Of a stretch of DNA of 64,000 bases, positions 36,634-46,204 are shown piece by piece; within the stretch, counting starts at the first letter, position 1, and each line of letters opens with the position of its first letter. Under the pieces are notes generated by a model. It was not told the DNA's origin. It did no database searches and saw only the letters and a list, made by a program, of their open reading frames with translations. A program made the translations under genes and the position numbers. The stretch is from Azospirillum baldaniorum (GTDB lineage Bacteria; Pseudomonadota; Alphaproteobacteria; Azospirillales; Azospirillaceae): the NCBI RefSeq assembly GCF_003119195.2, contig NZ_CP022253.1:2427001-2491000 (forward strand). Direction: 5' to 3'.

Positions 36634-37131
36634 TCACTCCTCCCCCAGACCTTTCGCCAGCGCGGCGATGACGCCGTAGCCGACCCGGTCCTGCGGATCG
36701 ATGTCCGTCAGCTTGGCGAGGATCGCCCTCGCCTCCTCCACCCGCCCGCTGCGCAGGCTGATGAAGGCCAGCGCCTTCAGGGTGAAGAGGGTGAAGCGTG
36801 GCGGCCCCTCCTTCGCCCAATCCGCGCTGTCCACGCGCAGGCTCCGCCAGTCGCCAGCATAGCCACCCTCGCGCGCCGCCGCGTCCAGCCCGATCGTCGC
36901 CACCCGCTCCGCGTCTGCGAAGCGCTTGCGGTTGAAGTAGAATTTGTAGAGCGCGTAGAACACCGGCAGCACCCGCGGCCCCATCCGGTGGGCCTCCCAC
37001 AGCAGGGCCTCACAGGCCGCGGCGTCGGGGCGGGCCTTCACCGCCTCCTGCAGTTTCTCGTCGATGTGCTCGGGCACCTCGCCGAAGGCCATCCGCCCGT
37101 TGGACATCCGCAATTCGACCGGCCGCTCCAT
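36634..37131 (-). CDS. TPR-like nif-associated protein, paralogue 2
   Basis: 165 residues, related over most of its length to the gene at 11458-12021 (shared YALYKFYFNRKRF, DWRSLRVDSADW, PPRFTLFTLKALAFISLRSGR and DPQDRVGYG). Soluble, helical, no cysteine near a metal motif. It runs against the nif genes and is divergent from the IscA-like/nifU operon; the NifA site at 37248 lies between and could serve both. A minus-strand sigma54 element with correct spacing was not found. Function unknown. Confidence 0.87.
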   Translation of the reverse strand: MERPVELRMSNGRMAFGEVPEHIDEKLQEAVKARPDAAACEALLWEAHRMGPRVLPVFYALYKFYFNRKRFADAERVATIGLDAAAREGGYAGDWRSLRVDSADWAKEGPPRFTLFTLKALAFISLRSGRVEEARAILAKLTDIDPQDRVGYGVIAALAKGLGEE

Positions 37132-37247
37132 CACCCGTCCCCTTCCGTTGTTTCGCAAAACCGTGCGCCCGTCCGACAATCCTGTATGGGCCGCAAGCCG
37201 GTTTCGCAAAAGCCCACAATTAATTTGTGCGTCCTTTCGTCGCAGGA

Positions 37248-37263
37248 TGTCACAAAGCCGACA
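37248..37263 (+). promoter_or_regulatory. NifA upstream activator sequence of the iscA-like/nifUSV operon
   Basis: Exact TGT-N10-ACA, TGTCACAAAGCCGACA, about 90 bp before the sigma54 promoter at 37340. The site is nearly symmetrical and lies 116 bp upstream of the divergent TPR-like gene. Confidence 0.87.
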
Positions 37264-37272
37264 TGCCCCCGA

Positions 37273-37288
37273 CCCGACAATTGTCGGG
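37273..37288. promoter_or_regulatory. Palindrome CCCGACAATTGTCGGG upstream of the nifU operon
   Basis: A perfect 16-bp palindrome, ten bases after the NifA site, nearly the same as CCCGACA-AAA-TGTCGGG before nifH. The ACA/TGT elements face inward instead of outward. Role unknown. Confidence 0.55.
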
Positions 37289-37339
37289 AAGGCGTCAGCC
37301 GCCCGACCTGACAATTCATCAAAATCAAAGACTTAGAAT

Positions 37340-37356
37340 TTGGCACGCCGCTTGCT
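37340..37356 (+). promoter_or_regulatory. Sigma54 -24/-12 promoter of the iscA-like/nifUSV operon
   Basis: TTGGCACGCCGCTTGCT is a perfect match to YTGGCACG-N4-TTGCW. The identical 17-mer is used before fixA (42832). It ends 56 bp before the IscA-like ATG. Confidence 0.96.
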
Positions 37357-37412
37357 GATCCTATGACCAGGAACGGTCGGCATGCCCGACGAAGCATTTG
37401 GAGGCGGCAGAC

Positions 37413-37793
37413 ATGGTGACCCTGACGGATGCGGCGGTGAACACCCTGGAGCGCGTGCTGGCGAAGTCCGGCGGCGCCGCGGCCGGCCTGCGCATCGCGG
37501 TGGCCGACGGCGGCTGCGCCGGCATGAAGTACCAGATGGGGTTGGAGGCCACGGCGGGCGACGAAGACGCCGTGCTGACCTTCGGCCCGGTGACGATCTT
37601 CGTCGATCCGACCAGCCAGCCCTTCCTGACCGGCGTGGTGGTCGATTTCGTCGAAGGGGTCGAGGGCGCGGGCTTCAAGTTCGACAACCCGAACGCCACG
37701 GGCAGCTGCGGCTGCGGCAAGTCCTTCTCGGCAGGTCCGGGGGGCAGCTGCTCCTCCGCGCCGGCGGCCGGCGGCTGCGGCACCGCCCACTAA
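37413..37793 (+). CDS. IscA/HesB-like Fe-S carrier of the nif system
   Basis: 126 residues. The A-type carrier domain has the three conserved cysteines: [10 protein letters not shown] near residue 35 and CGCG near residue 100. The C-terminal extension [17 protein letters not shown] adds two more cysteines. This is the NifIscA type found upstream of nifU. ATG 37413 has GGAGGCG upstream. First gene of iscA-like-nifU-nifS-nifV-cysE-nifW. Confidence 0.94.
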   Translation: MVTLTDAAVNTLERVLAKSGGAAAGLRIAVADGGCAGMKYQMGLEATAGDEDAVLTFGPVTIFVDPTSQPFLTGVVVDFVEGVEGAGFKFDNPNATGSCGCGKSFSAGPGGSCSSAPAAGGCGTAH

Positions 37794-37839
37794 CCCCGAA
37801 CACTCCCCCCACCCGGTAACGCGGGAAAGGCAAGGCGTC

Positions 37840-38757
37840 ATGTGGAACTACACCGACAAGGTCAAGGAACACTTCTTCAACCCGAAGAACGCCGGCGCGC
37901 TGGATGAGGCGAACGCCGTGGGCGAGGTCGGGTCGATCACCTGCGGCGACGCCCTGAAGCTGATGATGAAGGTCAACCCCGACAGCCAGGTCATCGAGGA
38001 CGCGAAGTTCCAGACCTTCGGCTGCGGCTCGGCCATCGCGTCCTCGTCGGCGCTGACGGAGATGATTATCGGCAAGACGGTGGACGAGGCGCTGGCCGTC
38101 ACCAACCGCGACATCGCCGAGTATCTGGGCGGCCTGCCGCCGGAGAAGATGCACTGTTCGGTCATGGGCGCCGAGGCGCTCCGCGCCGCCATCGCCAACT
38201 TCAAGGGCGAGGAGTGGGTCGACGACCACGAGGAAGGCGAGCTGGTCTGCAAGTGCTTCGGCATCGACGCGGCGATGATCGAGCGCGCGGTGACCGTCAA
38301 CAGCCTGACCACGCTGGAGGAGGTCACCCACTACACCAAGGCCGGCGGTTCCTGCCAGACCTGCCACGAGAAGATCGAGGAGGTGCTGGAGGCCGTGCTC
38401 GCCAAGACCGGCGCGCTGGCCCCGCCCAAGCCGCACGCCCCCGGCACGGTCGGGCTGGACGCCATCAAGCCGCTGGCCCCGAAGGCCGAGGCCGCCCCGG
38501 CGAAGCTCACGAACGTGCAGCGCATGCAGAAGATCATGGTCGCCATCGAGGAGCTGCGCCCGCAGATCCAGCGCGACGGCGGCGACGTAGAGCTGGTGGA
38601 CATCGACGGCAAGGACATCTACGTCCGGCTGACCGGCGCCTGCTCCGGCTGTTCGCAGTCCGCCGGCACCATGATGGGCGTGCAGGCCAAGCTGGTCGAG
38701 GCGCTGGGCGAGTTCGTCCGCGTCAAACCCGCCTCCCTTCTGCCGGTGGGGGCCTGA
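37840..38757 (+). CDS. nifU: NifU, modular Fe-S scaffold
   Basis: 305 residues with all three modules: an IscU-like N-terminal domain (about 1-125, cysteines in [16 protein letters not shown] and MHCSVMG), a central 2Fe-2S ferredoxin-like domain (about 130-180, LVCKCFG and SCQTCHEKI), and a C-terminal Nfu domain (about 225-300, [13 protein letters not shown]). It assembles clusters with NifS sulfur for NifH and for NifB-co precursors. 46 bp after the IscA-like gene, three bases before nifS. Confidence 0.97.
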   Translation: MWNYTDKVKEHFFNPKNAGALDEANAVGEVGSITCGDALKLMMKVNPDSQVIEDAKFQTFGCGSAIASSSALTEMIIGKTVDEALAVTNRDIAEYLGGLPPEKMHCSVMGAEALRAAIANFKGEEWVDDHEEGELVCKCFGIDAAMIERAVTVNSLTTLEEVTHYTKAGGSCQTCHEKIEEVLEAVLAKTGALAPPKPHAPGTVGLDAIKPLAPKAEAAPAKLTNVQRMQKIMVAIEELRPQIQRDGGDVELVDIDGKDIYVRLTGACSGCSQSAGTMMGVQAKLVEALGEFVRVKPASLLPVGA

Positions 38758-38760
38758 GCC

Positions 38761-39966
38761 ATGACCGCACAGGGAATCTACCTGGACAACAACGCCACCA
38801 CCCGCGTCGATCCGGAGGTGCTGGCGGAGATGCTGCCGCTGTTCACCGAGCAGTTCGGCAACCCCTCCTCCATGCACGGCTTCGGCGCCGCGGTGGGCGG
38901 CAAGATCGAATGGGCGCGCAAGCAGGTGCAGGCGCTGCTCGGCGCCGCCCATGACAGCGAGATCGTCTTCACCTCCGGCGGCACGGAGAGCGACAACACC
39001 GCCATCCTGTCGGTGCTGGAGGCCTACCCGAAGAAGAAGAGCATCGTCACCAGCGTGGTCGAGCATCCCGCCGTCCTGGCGCTGTGCGACTATCTGGAGA
39101 AAAAGCGCGGCTACACCGTCCACCGCATCGGCGTGGACAACCGGGGCAACCTGGACCTGGACGCCTACAAGGCGGCCCTGTCGCCGGACGTCGCCATTGT
39201 CTCGATCATGTGGGCGAACAACGAGACCGGGACGATCTTCCCGATCGAGGAGCTGGCCCAGCTCGCCAAGGCCGCCAGCGCGGTGTTCCACACCGACGCC
39301 GTGCAGGCGGTCGGCAAGATCCCGATGACGCTCGCCAGCAGCGCGGTGGACATGCTGTCGCTGTCCGGCCACAAGCTGCACGCGCCCAAGGGCATCGGCG
39401 CGCTCTACGTCAAGCGCGGCCTGCGCTTCCGCCCGATGCTGCGCGGCGGCCACCAGGAGCGCTCGCGCCGCGCCGGCACGGAGAACGCGCCGGGCATCGT
39501 CGGGCTGGGGGCGGCCGCACAGCTCGCGCTCATGCACATGACCGACGAGAACACGCGGGTGAAGGCGCTGCGCGACAAGCTGGAGCAGGCCATCCTGGCC
39601 GCCGTTCCGAACTGCTTCGTCACCGGCAACCCGGCCAACCGCCTGCCCAACACCTGCAACGTCGCCTTCGAGTACATCGAGGGCGAGGCGATCCTCCTCC
39701 TGCTGAACGAGGCTGGCATCGCCGCCTCCTCGGGGTCGGCCTGCACCTCCGGGTCGCTGGAGCCGAGCCACGTGATGCGGGCGATGGGCGTGCCCTACAC
39801 GGCCGCCCACGGCGCCACCCGCTTCTCCCTGTCGCGCGAGACGACCGAGGGGGAGATCGACCGGGTGATCGCTGTGGTCCCCGGCATCATCGCGAAGCTG
39901 CGCTCGCTGTCGCCCTACTGGTCGCAGGCGGGCGCGCCGAAGGAGTTCGCACCGGTTTACTCGTAA
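38761..39966 (+). CDS. nifS: NifS cysteine desulfurase
   Basis: 401 residues. IYLDNNATTRVDPEV opens the fold, the PLP lysine lies in LSGHKLHAPKGIG, and the catalytic cysteine in SSGSACTSGSLEPSHVM, which is the classical NifS loop. It is the partner of NifU. It overlaps no neighbour but starts 3 bases after nifU. More typical of NifS than the homologue at 13498. Confidence 0.97.
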   Translation: MTAQGIYLDNNATTRVDPEVLAEMLPLFTEQFGNPSSMHGFGAAVGGKIEWARKQVQALLGAAHDSEIVFTSGGTESDNTAILSVLEAYPKKKSIVTSVVEHPAVLALCDYLEKKRGYTVHRIGVDNRGNLDLDAYKAALSPDVAIVSIMWANNETGTIFPIEELAQLAKAASAVFHTDAVQAVGKIPMTLASSAVDMLSLSGHKLHAPKGIGALYVKRGLRFRPMLRGGHQERSRRAGTENAPGIVGLGAAAQLALMHMTDENTRVKALRDKLEQAILAAVPNCFVTGNPANRLPNTCNVAFEYIEGEAILLLLNEAGIAASSGSACTSGSLEPSHVMRAMGVPYTAAHGATRFSLSRETTEGEIDRVIAVVPGIIAKLRSLSPYWSQAGAPKEFAPVYS

Positions 39967-40079
39967 CACCGAGATCGCAGGCCGGGCCGGGCCCGCGCCC
40001 CGGCAACCCGCCCGACGACACCCGCCGGGACGCGGTTCCCCGGCCCGGTCTGCGACACAACACCCTGGCACCGTTGCCC

Positions 40080-40143
40080 CACCCTAACCCTCCCCCGCTG
40101 GGCGGGGGAGGGAGGGGACCCACGCAGTGGGGAGGGTGGGGGC
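40080..40143. repeat. REP-like inverted repeat between nifS and nifV
   Basis: CCCCACCCTAACCCTCCCCC pairs with the GGGAGGGTGGGGGC end, with CCCCCGC / GCGGGGGAGGG inside. Almost the same sequence as at 35481-35582. It lies in a 219 bp gap, so nifV onward may be expressed at a lower level or from another start. Confidence 0.75.
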
Positions 40144-40185
40144 AAGACCCACCACTGATTACGCTCAGATTGAGGATGTGACCGA

Positions 40186-41331
40186 ATGCCGATGGCCGGT
40201 TCCACCATCATCAACGACACGACGCTGCGCGACGGGGAGCAGACGGCGGGGGTCGCCTTCACGCTCGACGAGAAGATCGCCATCGCCCGCGCGCTCGACG
40301 AGGCCGGCGTGCCGGAACTGGAGATCGGCATCCCCGCCATGGGTCCGGAGGAGCGCGAAGGCATCCGCGCCGTCGCCGCTCTGGGGCTGAAGGCCCGGCT
40401 GATGGTCTGGTGCCGCATGCACGACACCGACCTGAAGGCGGCGTTGGACTGCAAGGTCGGCACCGTCAACCTGTCGATGCCCGTCTCCGACATCCACATC
40501 ACCAAGAAGCTGAAGCGCAGCCGGGCCTGGGCCTTGGCGGAAATCGAACGCAAGGTCAAGACGGCCCGCGACCACGGGCTGGAGGTCAGCCTGGGCGGCG
40601 AGGATTCCTCGCGCGCCGACATGGATTTCCTGATCGCCGCCGCGACCGTGGCGCAGGAGGCCGGCGCCCGCCGCTTCCGCTTCGCCGACACGCTGGGCGT
40701 GCTCGACCCCTTCCAGACGCGCGCCTGCATCGAACGGCTGCGCCGGGCCACCGACCTGGAGATCGAGATCCACGCCCACGACGACCTCGGCCTCGCCAAC
40801 GCCAACTCGCTGGCCGCCGTGCTGGGCGGGGCGACCCACGTCAACACCACCGTCAACGGGCTGGGCGAGCGCGCCGGCAACGCCCCGCTGGAGGAGGTGG
40901 TGGTGTCGCTGAAGGTTCTCTACGGGCAGGACTGCGGGGTGGACACCCGCGCGCTGGGGGCGATCTCCGACCTCGTCGAGCGCGCGTCCAACCGGCCGGT
41001 TGCGGTCAACAAGTCGATCGTCGGCGACGCCGTCTTCACGCACGAGGCCGGCATCCACGTCGACGGGCTGCTGCGCGACCGCGCCACCTATCAGAATTTC
41101 GACCCCGCCGAGGTGGGGCGTGAGCACCGCATCGTGCTGGGCAAGCATTCCGGCACGGCCGGGGTGAAGATGGCCTACGGCCAGCTCGGCATCCCCTGCG
41201 ACGACGCCACCGCCCAGGCGGTGCTCCCGCGGGTCCGCGCGCTCGCCACCCGCGCCAAGCGCGCCCCGACGGCGGAGGAACTGCGCGCCTTCCACGACGA
41301 TGCCACCCGCTGGAGCGTCGTCTCCTCGTGA
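40186..41331 (+). CDS. nifV: NifV, homocitrate synthase
   Basis: Condenses acetyl-CoA with 2-oxoglutarate to homocitrate, the organic ligand of FeMo-co. It has 381 residues. [14 protein letters not shown] is the metal/substrate signature, [16 protein letters not shown] carries the metal-binding His pair, and [12 protein letters not shown] is the second DRE-TIM signature. Start ATG 40186 has GAGGA nine bases upstream; an ATG two codons later is possible. Operon tail continues into cysE. Confidence 0.96.
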   Translation: MPMAGSTIINDTTLRDGEQTAGVAFTLDEKIAIARALDEAGVPELEIGIPAMGPEEREGIRAVAALGLKARLMVWCRMHDTDLKAALDCKVGTVNLSMPVSDIHITKKLKRSRAWALAEIERKVKTARDHGLEVSLGGEDSSRADMDFLIAAATVAQEAGARRFRFADTLGVLDPFQTRACIERLRRATDLEIEIHAHDDLGLANANSLAAVLGGATHVNTTVNGLGERAGNAPLEEVVVSLKVLYGQDCGVDTRALGAISDLVERASNRPVAVNKSIVGDAVFTHEAGIHVDGLLRDRATYQNFDPAEVGREHRIVLGKHSGTAGVKMAYGQLGIPCDDATAQAVLPRVRALATRAKRAPTAEELRAFHDDATRWSVVSS

Positions 41332-41344
41332 TGCGGAGGACCCC

Positions 41345-42214
41345 ATGGCCGCGATCGACGCCCACCCGGACCTCGCCATGACGGACACCAGCCTGTGGCG
41401 GCTGCTGCGCGAGGACGTCGCTTGCGTCTTCGACCGCGACCCGGCGGCGCGCAATGTCCTCGACGTGCTGACCTGCTACCCCGGCATCCACGCGCTGGTG
41501 TGCCACCGGCTGTCCAACGCCGCTTGGCGGCGGGGGCTGCGCTGGCCGGCGCGTTTCCTGTCCTATCTGGCCCGCGCCCTGACCAACATTGACATCCACC
41601 CCGGCGCCACCATCGGCCGCCGCTTCTTCATCGACCACGGGGCCGGCGTCGTCATCGGCGAAACGGCGGAGATCGGCGACGACGTGACGCTCTACCACGG
41701 CGTGACTCTCGGCGGCACCTCTTGGACCAAGGGCAAGCGGCACCCGACGCTGGGTGACGGCGTGCTGGTCGGGTCCGGGGCCAAGATCCTGGGACCGATC
41801 ACCGTCGGTGCCCAGTGCCGCGTCGGCGCCAACTCCGTGGTGACCAAGGACGTGCCGGAGGGCATGACGGTGGTCGGCATCCCCGGCCGCATCGTCCGTC
41901 CGGACACCCAGCGCCGGCTGGCCGCCCACGGCATCGACCTCGACCACCATCTGATGCCCGACCCGGTCGGCAAGGCCATCGCCTGCCTGATCGACCACAT
42001 CAACCGCATCGAGGCCCGGCTGGAAGCCCACGCGGCGGAGGAGGCCACGCGCCCCGCCCCACCGCTAAGCGCGATCCGGCTGGACGATCTGCCGCTCGAC
42101 GGCATCGTCTGCCGGAGCTGCGGCAACCTGTGCGACCAGGACGCCTGCGGCGACCGCGACCACCACACCCATTCCCCCGACACCGGCGCGCGCGCCGATC
42201 ATTACGTCATCTGA
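41345..42214 (+). CDS. nifP: Serine O-acetyltransferase (CysE/NifP) with Cys/His-rich tail
   Basis: Makes O-acetylserine, raising cysteine for NifS. It has 289 residues. An N-terminal helical domain is followed by a left-handed beta-helix of hexapeptide repeats (about 75-185) with the active-site [22 protein letters not shown] and GVTLGGTSW. The C-terminal about 100 residues extend beyond the usual CysE: a helix, then [21 protein letters not shown], a probable metal-binding motif. A nif-linked form likely insensitive to cysteine feedback (family inference). Confidence 0.93.
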   Translation: MAAIDAHPDLAMTDTSLWRLLREDVACVFDRDPAARNVLDVLTCYPGIHALVCHRLSNAAWRRGLRWPARFLSYLARALTNIDIHPGATIGRRFFIDHGAGVVIGETAEIGDDVTLYHGVTLGGTSWTKGKRHPTLGDGVLVGSGAKILGPITVGAQCRVGANSVVTKDVPEGMTVVGIPGRIVRPDTQRRLAAHGIDLDHHLMPDPVGKAIACLIDHINRIEARLEAHAAEEATRPAPPLSAIRLDDLPLDGIVCRSCGNLCDQDACGDRDHHTHSPDTGARADHYVI

Positions 42215-42231
42215 ACGGAAAGGACCCCGCC

Positions 42232-42555
42232 ATGAGCTTCAAGGACGATCTGGAGGATCTGGAGACCGCGGAGGACTTCCTGCGCTTCCTCGGCGTCACC
42301 TACGAGCAGCGCGTGGTGAACGTGAACCGCCTGCACATCCTGCAGCGCTTCCACGACTATCTGTCCGCCGACACCGGCATGGAGGGTCTGGACGACGAGG
42401 GCATGGCCGCCCGCTACGGCGCCCATCTGCAGCGCGCCTACCAGGACTTCGTGGTGTCCAACGCCATCGCCGAGAAGACCTTCAAGGTCCACCAGGACGA
42501 GGCCAAGCGGATGGCCGACCGTTTCGTGCCGCTGGACTCCCTGCTGCCGACCTGA
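42232..42555 (+). CDS. nifW: NifW
   Basis: 107 residues, family blocks LETAEDFLRFLGVTYEQRVVNVNRLHILQRF and AYQDFVVSNAIAEKTFKVHQ. It associates with NifDK and NifZ and protects or matures the MoFe protein. 17 bp after cysE/nifP behind AAAGGA. Last gene of the operon. Confidence 0.95.
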   Translation: MSFKDDLEDLETAEDFLRFLGVTYEQRVVNVNRLHILQRFHDYLSADTGMEGLDDEGMAARYGAHLQRAYQDFVVSNAIAEKTFKVHQDEAKRMADRFVPLDSLLPT

Positions 42556-42579
42556 TCCGTTCCATCCTTCGTTTCCAAG

Positions 42580-42621
42580 ACGGCCCGCGAACCCGCCTCC
42601 CGGCGAGCGTCCGCGGGCCGT
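42580..42621 (+). terminator. Hairpin after nifW
   Basis: ACGGCCCGCG (42580-42589) pairs perfectly with CGCGGGCCGT (42612-42621) over a 22-base loop that contains a second small stem. No clean T-run follows, so termination efficiency is uncertain. Confidence 0.55.
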
Positions 42622-42668
42622 TGCGCTTTCCGGCCGTCCTCCGCGCCCTGTGCGGCGCTTGTCGGGTT

Positions 42669-42684
42669 TGTCCGGTAGGCGACA
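42669..42684 (+). promoter_or_regulatory. NifA upstream activator sequence 1 of fixA
   Basis: Exact TGT-N10-ACA, TGTCCGGTAGGCGACA, about 165 bp before the -24 box. Confidence 0.8.
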
Positions 42685-42732
42685 GAGGGCGGACGAGGTC
42701 CGGGATCGGGTCGGGCCGCGACGGAATCCCCC

Positions 42733-42748
42733 TGTTGAGAAGCCGACA
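42733..42748 (+). promoter_or_regulatory. NifA upstream activator sequence 2 of fixA
   Basis: Exact TGT-N10-ACA, TGTTGAGAAGCCGACA, about 100 bp before the -24 box. Confidence 0.75.
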
Positions 42749-42759
42749 CGTCCGGTCTT

Positions 42760-42775
42760 TGTCGTTTTTGCGACA
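42760..42775 (+). promoter_or_regulatory. NifA upstream activator sequence 3 of fixA
   Basis: Exact TGT-N10-ACA, TGTCGTTTTTGCGACA, 27 bp from site 2 centre to centre and about 70 bp before the -24 box. The 27-bp spacing equals that of the nifE pair. Confidence 0.83.
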
Positions 42776-42831
42776 ATCTCTCAACAGCCATAAAATCCAT
42801 TTATTACAATGATTTACCGCTCCGCACAAGT

Positions 42832-42848
42832 TTGGCACGCCGCTTGCT
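42832..42848 (+). promoter_or_regulatory. Sigma54 -24/-12 promoter of fixABCX
   Basis: TTGGCACGCCGCTTGCT, a perfect match and identical to the promoter at 37340. It ends 54 bp before the fixA ATG. Confidence 0.96.
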
Positions 42849-42902
42849 GGTAGGACCATAGCCACGCCGCGCGACAGGCGGCGGAATGTCAAGGAGACCG
42901 GG

Positions 42903-43754
42903 ATGCACATCGTTGTCTGTATCAAACAGGTGCCCGACAGCGCCCAGATCCGCATCCACCCCGTGACGAACACGATCATGCGTCAGGGCGTCCCGGCCAT
43001 CATCAACCCCTTCGACCTCTTCTCGCTGGAGGAGGCGCTGCGGATCAAGGACAAGGTCGGCGCCCGCGTCACCGTCCTGACCATGGGGCCGCCGATGGCC
43101 GAAACCTCGCTGCGCAAGGCGCTGTCGCTGGGTGCTGACGACGCGGTGCTGCTGACCGACCGCAAGTTCGCGGGATCGGACACGCTGGCAACCTCCTACG
43201 CCCTGACCTCCGCCATCAAGAAGCTGTCGGAGGAGGAACAGGTCGATCTGGTCTTCTGCGGCAAGCAGACGGTGGACGGCGACACCGCGCAGGTCGGTCC
43301 GGGCATCGCCACGCGGCTGGGTTTCCAGCAGCTCACCTACATCACGAAGATCGAATCGATAGACCAGGGCGCCAGGGAGATCGTCGTGCACCGCCGCTCC
43401 GAAGGCGGCGTGCAGGTGCTGAAGACCGCCCTGCCCTGCATGATCACGATGCTGGAAGGCACGAACACCATCCGCTTCGGCAAGATGGACGACATGTTCC
43501 GCGCCGCCCGTTACGGCCTGAAGACCTGGAACAAGGACACCACCGGCGCCGAGGAGACGAAGGTCGGGCTGAAGGGCTCGCCCACCGTCGTGTCGAAGGT
43601 CTTCGTGCCGAAGCCGCGCGCCCAGAAGGCGACGATGGTCGAGGCCGAGACTCCCACCGCGGAGGCCCAGGCCGCCGCCGCCGTGGACGCCATCTTCGGC
43701 GCCCAGCCGAAACTCGCCGACGAGCTGCTCGCCCGCGCCGCCGCGGGGCTGTGA
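42903..43754 (+). CDS. fixA: FixA, electron-transfer flavoprotein beta chain
   Basis: 283 residues, full length for FixA. MHIVVCIKQVPDSAQIRIHP and FCGKQTVDGDTAQVGPGIATRLG are the ETF-beta signatures. With FixB it carries the flavins that bifurcate electrons from NADH to quinone and to ferredoxin/flavodoxin for nitrogenase. First gene of fixABCX. Confidence 0.97.
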   Translation: MHIVVCIKQVPDSAQIRIHPVTNTIMRQGVPAIINPFDLFSLEEALRIKDKVGARVTVLTMGPPMAETSLRKALSLGADDAVLLTDRKFAGSDTLATSYALTSAIKKLSEEEQVDLVFCGKQTVDGDTAQVGPGIATRLGFQQLTYITKIESIDQGAREIVVHRRSEGGVQVLKTALPCMITMLEGTNTIRFGKMDDMFRAARYGLKTWNKDTTGAEETKVGLKGSPTVVSKVFVPKPRAQKATMVEAETPTAEAQAAAAVDAIFGAQPKLADELLARAAAGL

Positions 43755-43793
43755 CGCGCCGTTCCTGACGAATCCTCCGCCGGAGACATCCCG

Positions 43794-44873
43794 ATGAGCG
43801 AACCAAGCAAGCCGCAGGGACGCAAGTTCCAACTGCCCGAGCACCTGAAGGAATACAAGGGCATCTGGGTGATCGTGGAGCAGGAGCGCGGCTCCGTCCA
43901 TTCCGTGTCGTGGGAGCTGGTGGGCGAGGCCCGCAAGCTCGCCGACAAGCTGGGGGTCGAGGTGGGGGCCGTGGTCCTGGGCGCCGACAGCCCGGAGCTG
44001 AACGCCATCTGCGGCGACGCCTTCACCTACGGCGCCGACGTCGTCTACAAGGTGACCGACCCCGTCCTGGCCGACTACCGCACCGATCCCTACACGCGGG
44101 TGATGACCGACGTGGTCAACACCTACAAGCCGGAGATCGTGCTGCTGGGCGCCACCACGCTGGGCCGCGACCTCGCCGGCGCCATCGCCACCACGCTCGC
44201 CACCGGCCTGACCGCCGACTGCACCGAGCTGGACATCTACATGGACAACCGGTCGCTGGCGGCCACCCGCCCGACCTTCGGCGGCACGCTGCTCTGCACC
44301 ATCCAGACGCTGGCCTACCGCCCGCAGATGGCCACGGTGCGCCCGCGCGTGATGTCGATGCCCGACCGCGACGACAGCCGCACCGGCCGCGTCGTCGAGG
44401 TGTTCCCGAACCTGCGTGAGACCGACGTCATCACCAAGGTGCTGAGCTTCATCGCCGACCGCGAGCAGACCGAAGCGCAGCTCGCCTTCGCCGACATCAT
44501 CGTCGCGGCGGGCAAGGGGCTGGGCAAGCCGGAGAACCTGAAGCTGGTCTTCGACCTCGCCAAGGTCCTGGGCGGCGAGGTCGGGGTGACCCGTCCGCTG
44601 GTCCAGGCCGGCTGGACCGGCTTCGACCGGCAGGTCGGGCAGACCGGCAAGACGGTGCGCCCGAAGCTCTACATCGCCGCCGGCATCTCCGGCGCCATCC
44701 AGCACCGGGTCGGCATGGAGAAGTCCGACCTGATCCTGGCCATCAACACCGACCCCAACGCGCCGATCTTCGACTTCGCCCATCTCGGGCTGGTCGGCGA
44801 CGCGCTGACCATCCTGCCGGCCCTGACCGACGCCTTCGGCAAGCGCCTGTCGGTCAACCGGCTGGCCGGCTAA
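43794..44873 (+). CDS. fixB: FixB, electron-transfer flavoprotein alpha chain
   Basis: 359 residues. An N-terminal ETF domain is followed by the C-terminal FAD-binding domain with [33 protein letters not shown] and [12 protein letters not shown]. It is the dimer partner of FixA; 39 bp after fixA. Confidence 0.97.
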   Translation: MSEPSKPQGRKFQLPEHLKEYKGIWVIVEQERGSVHSVSWELVGEARKLADKLGVEVGAVVLGADSPELNAICGDAFTYGADVVYKVTDPVLADYRTDPYTRVMTDVVNTYKPEIVLLGATTLGRDLAGAIATTLATGLTADCTELDIYMDNRSLAATRPTFGGTLLCTIQTLAYRPQMATVRPRVMSMPDRDDSRTGRVVEVFPNLRETDVITKVLSFIADREQTEAQLAFADIIVAAGKGLGKPENLKLVFDLAKVLGGEVGVTRPLVQAGWTGFDRQVGQTGKTVRPKLYIAAGISGAIQHRVGMEKSDLILAINTDPNAPIFDFAHLGLVGDALTILPALTDAFGKRLSVNRLAG

Positions 44874-44902
44874 GCAACCGGACGATAAGGAGCCAACAGG
44901 AC

Positions 44903-46204
44903 ATGGTCGAAAAGTTCGACGCCATCGTCATCGGTGCCGGCCCGTCCGGCAACGCGGCGGCCTACACGCTGGCCAAGCAGGGCCTCAACGTTCTTCAGCT
45001 CGAGCGCGGGGAGTATCCCGGCGCCAAGAACGTCCAGGGCGGCATCATGTACGCCGCCGAGCTGGAGAAGATCATCCCGGACTTCCGCGAGGATTGCCCG
45101 ACCGAGCGCCACATCATCGAACAGCGCGTCTGGCTGCTCGGCGACGACAACTACATCGGCACCAACTACCGGTCGGAGGCTTTCAACAGCGACAAGCCGA
45201 ACCGTTACACGATCATCCGCGCCAACATCGACAAGTGGTTCTCCGAGAAGATCCGCGAGGCCGGCGGCCTGCAGATCTGCGAGACCACGGTGACGGAGCT
45301 GATCCGCGACGCCTCGGGCAAGGTCATCGGCGTGCGCACCGACCGCGAGGGCGGCGAGATCCACGCCGACGTGGTCATCATGGCCGACGGCGTGAACGCC
45401 CTGCTCGCCCGCCGCACCGGCTTCCAGCAGGAGTTGGCACCGCAGAACGTCGCGCTGGCCGTCAAGGAAATCCTGTTCATCGATCCCGAGCTGATCCAGC
45501 AGCGCTTCGGCCTGAAGGACGAAGAGGGCGTGGTCATCGAGATCATGGGCAAGGTGACCAAGGGCATGGTCGGCACGGCGTTCCTCTACACCAACAAGGA
45601 ATCGCTGACGATCGGCATCGGCTGCCTGATCTCCGACTTCAAGGAGGGCGCCATCCCGCCCTACAAGATGCTGGAGGACCTGAAGAACCACCCCGTCATC
45701 AAGCCGCTGATCGAAGGGGCGGAGATGAAGGAATACGCCGCCCACATGATCCCGGAGGGCGGCTACAAGGCGGTTCCGCAGCTCTACGGCGACGGCTGGA
45801 TGGTGGTCGGCGACGCCGCCCACTTCAACAACGCCGCCCACCGCGAGGGCTCCAACCTCGCCATGGCGTCGGGCCGCATGGCCGCGGAGACGGTGATCGA
45901 GCTGAAGCAGGCCGGCAAGCCCTTCAACGCCGCCAACCTCGCCGCCTACAAGAAGAAGCTGGACGACAGCTTCATCATGAAGGACCTGAAGAAGTACCGG
46001 AACCTGCCGGGCATCATGCACGAGAACAAGCAGTTCTTCGGCGCCTATCCCGACACGCTGACCGCCGCCGCCCACAGCTGGTTCACCGTGGACAGCGTCG
46101 ACAAGAGGACGAAGGAGAAGGAGATCATGAAGTCCTTCGTCAAGAAGCGCTCGATCATGGGTCTGGTCGGCGACGCAATCAAGCTGGTGAGGGCCGTGCG
46201 ATGA
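44903..46204 (+). CDS. fixC: FixC, ETF:quinone oxidoreductase-like flavoprotein
   Basis: 433 residues. N-terminal FAD motif IVIGAGPSGNAAAYTLAKQG; LERGEYPGAKNVQGG and VVGDAAHFNNAAHREGSN are the family blocks. Probably membrane-associated and passes the high-potential electron to quinone. Its stop overlaps the fixX start by four bases (ATGA). Confidence 0.97.
   Translation: MVEKFDAIVIGAGPSGNAAAYTLAKQGLNVLQLERGEYPGAKNVQGGIMYAAELEKIIPDFREDCPTERHIIEQRVWLLGDDNYIGTNYRSEAFNSDKPNRYTIIRANIDKWFSEKIREAGGLQICETTVTELIRDASGKVIGVRTDREGGEIHADVVIMADGVNALLARRTGFQQELAPQNVALAVKEILFIDPELIQQRFGLKDEEGVVIEIMGKVTKGMVGTAFLYTNKESLTIGIGCLISDFKEGAIPPYKMLEDLKNHPVIKPLIEGAEMKEYAAHMIPEGGYKAVPQLYGDGWMVVGDAAHFNNAAHREGSNLAMASGRMAAETVIELKQAGKPFNAANLAAYKKKLDDSFIMKDLKKYRNLPGIMHENKQFFGAYPDTLTAAAHSWFTVDSVDKRTKEKEIMKSFVKKRSIMGLVGDAIKLVRAVR

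Larger units (their letters stand above)
42556..42902. other. nifW-fixA intergenic region
   Basis: 347 bp carrying no gene. It holds a hairpin 25 bp after nifW (42580-42621), three NifA sites and the fixA sigma54 promoter, listed separately. The right part is AT-rich. Confidence 0.8.

Noticed and set aside
37140..37175. Minus-strand sigma54-like element (GGGCGCACGGTTTTGC) for the TPR-like gene
   Set aside because: The GG and GC are not ten bases apart (eleven at best), and sigma54 spacing is strict; no promoter called.
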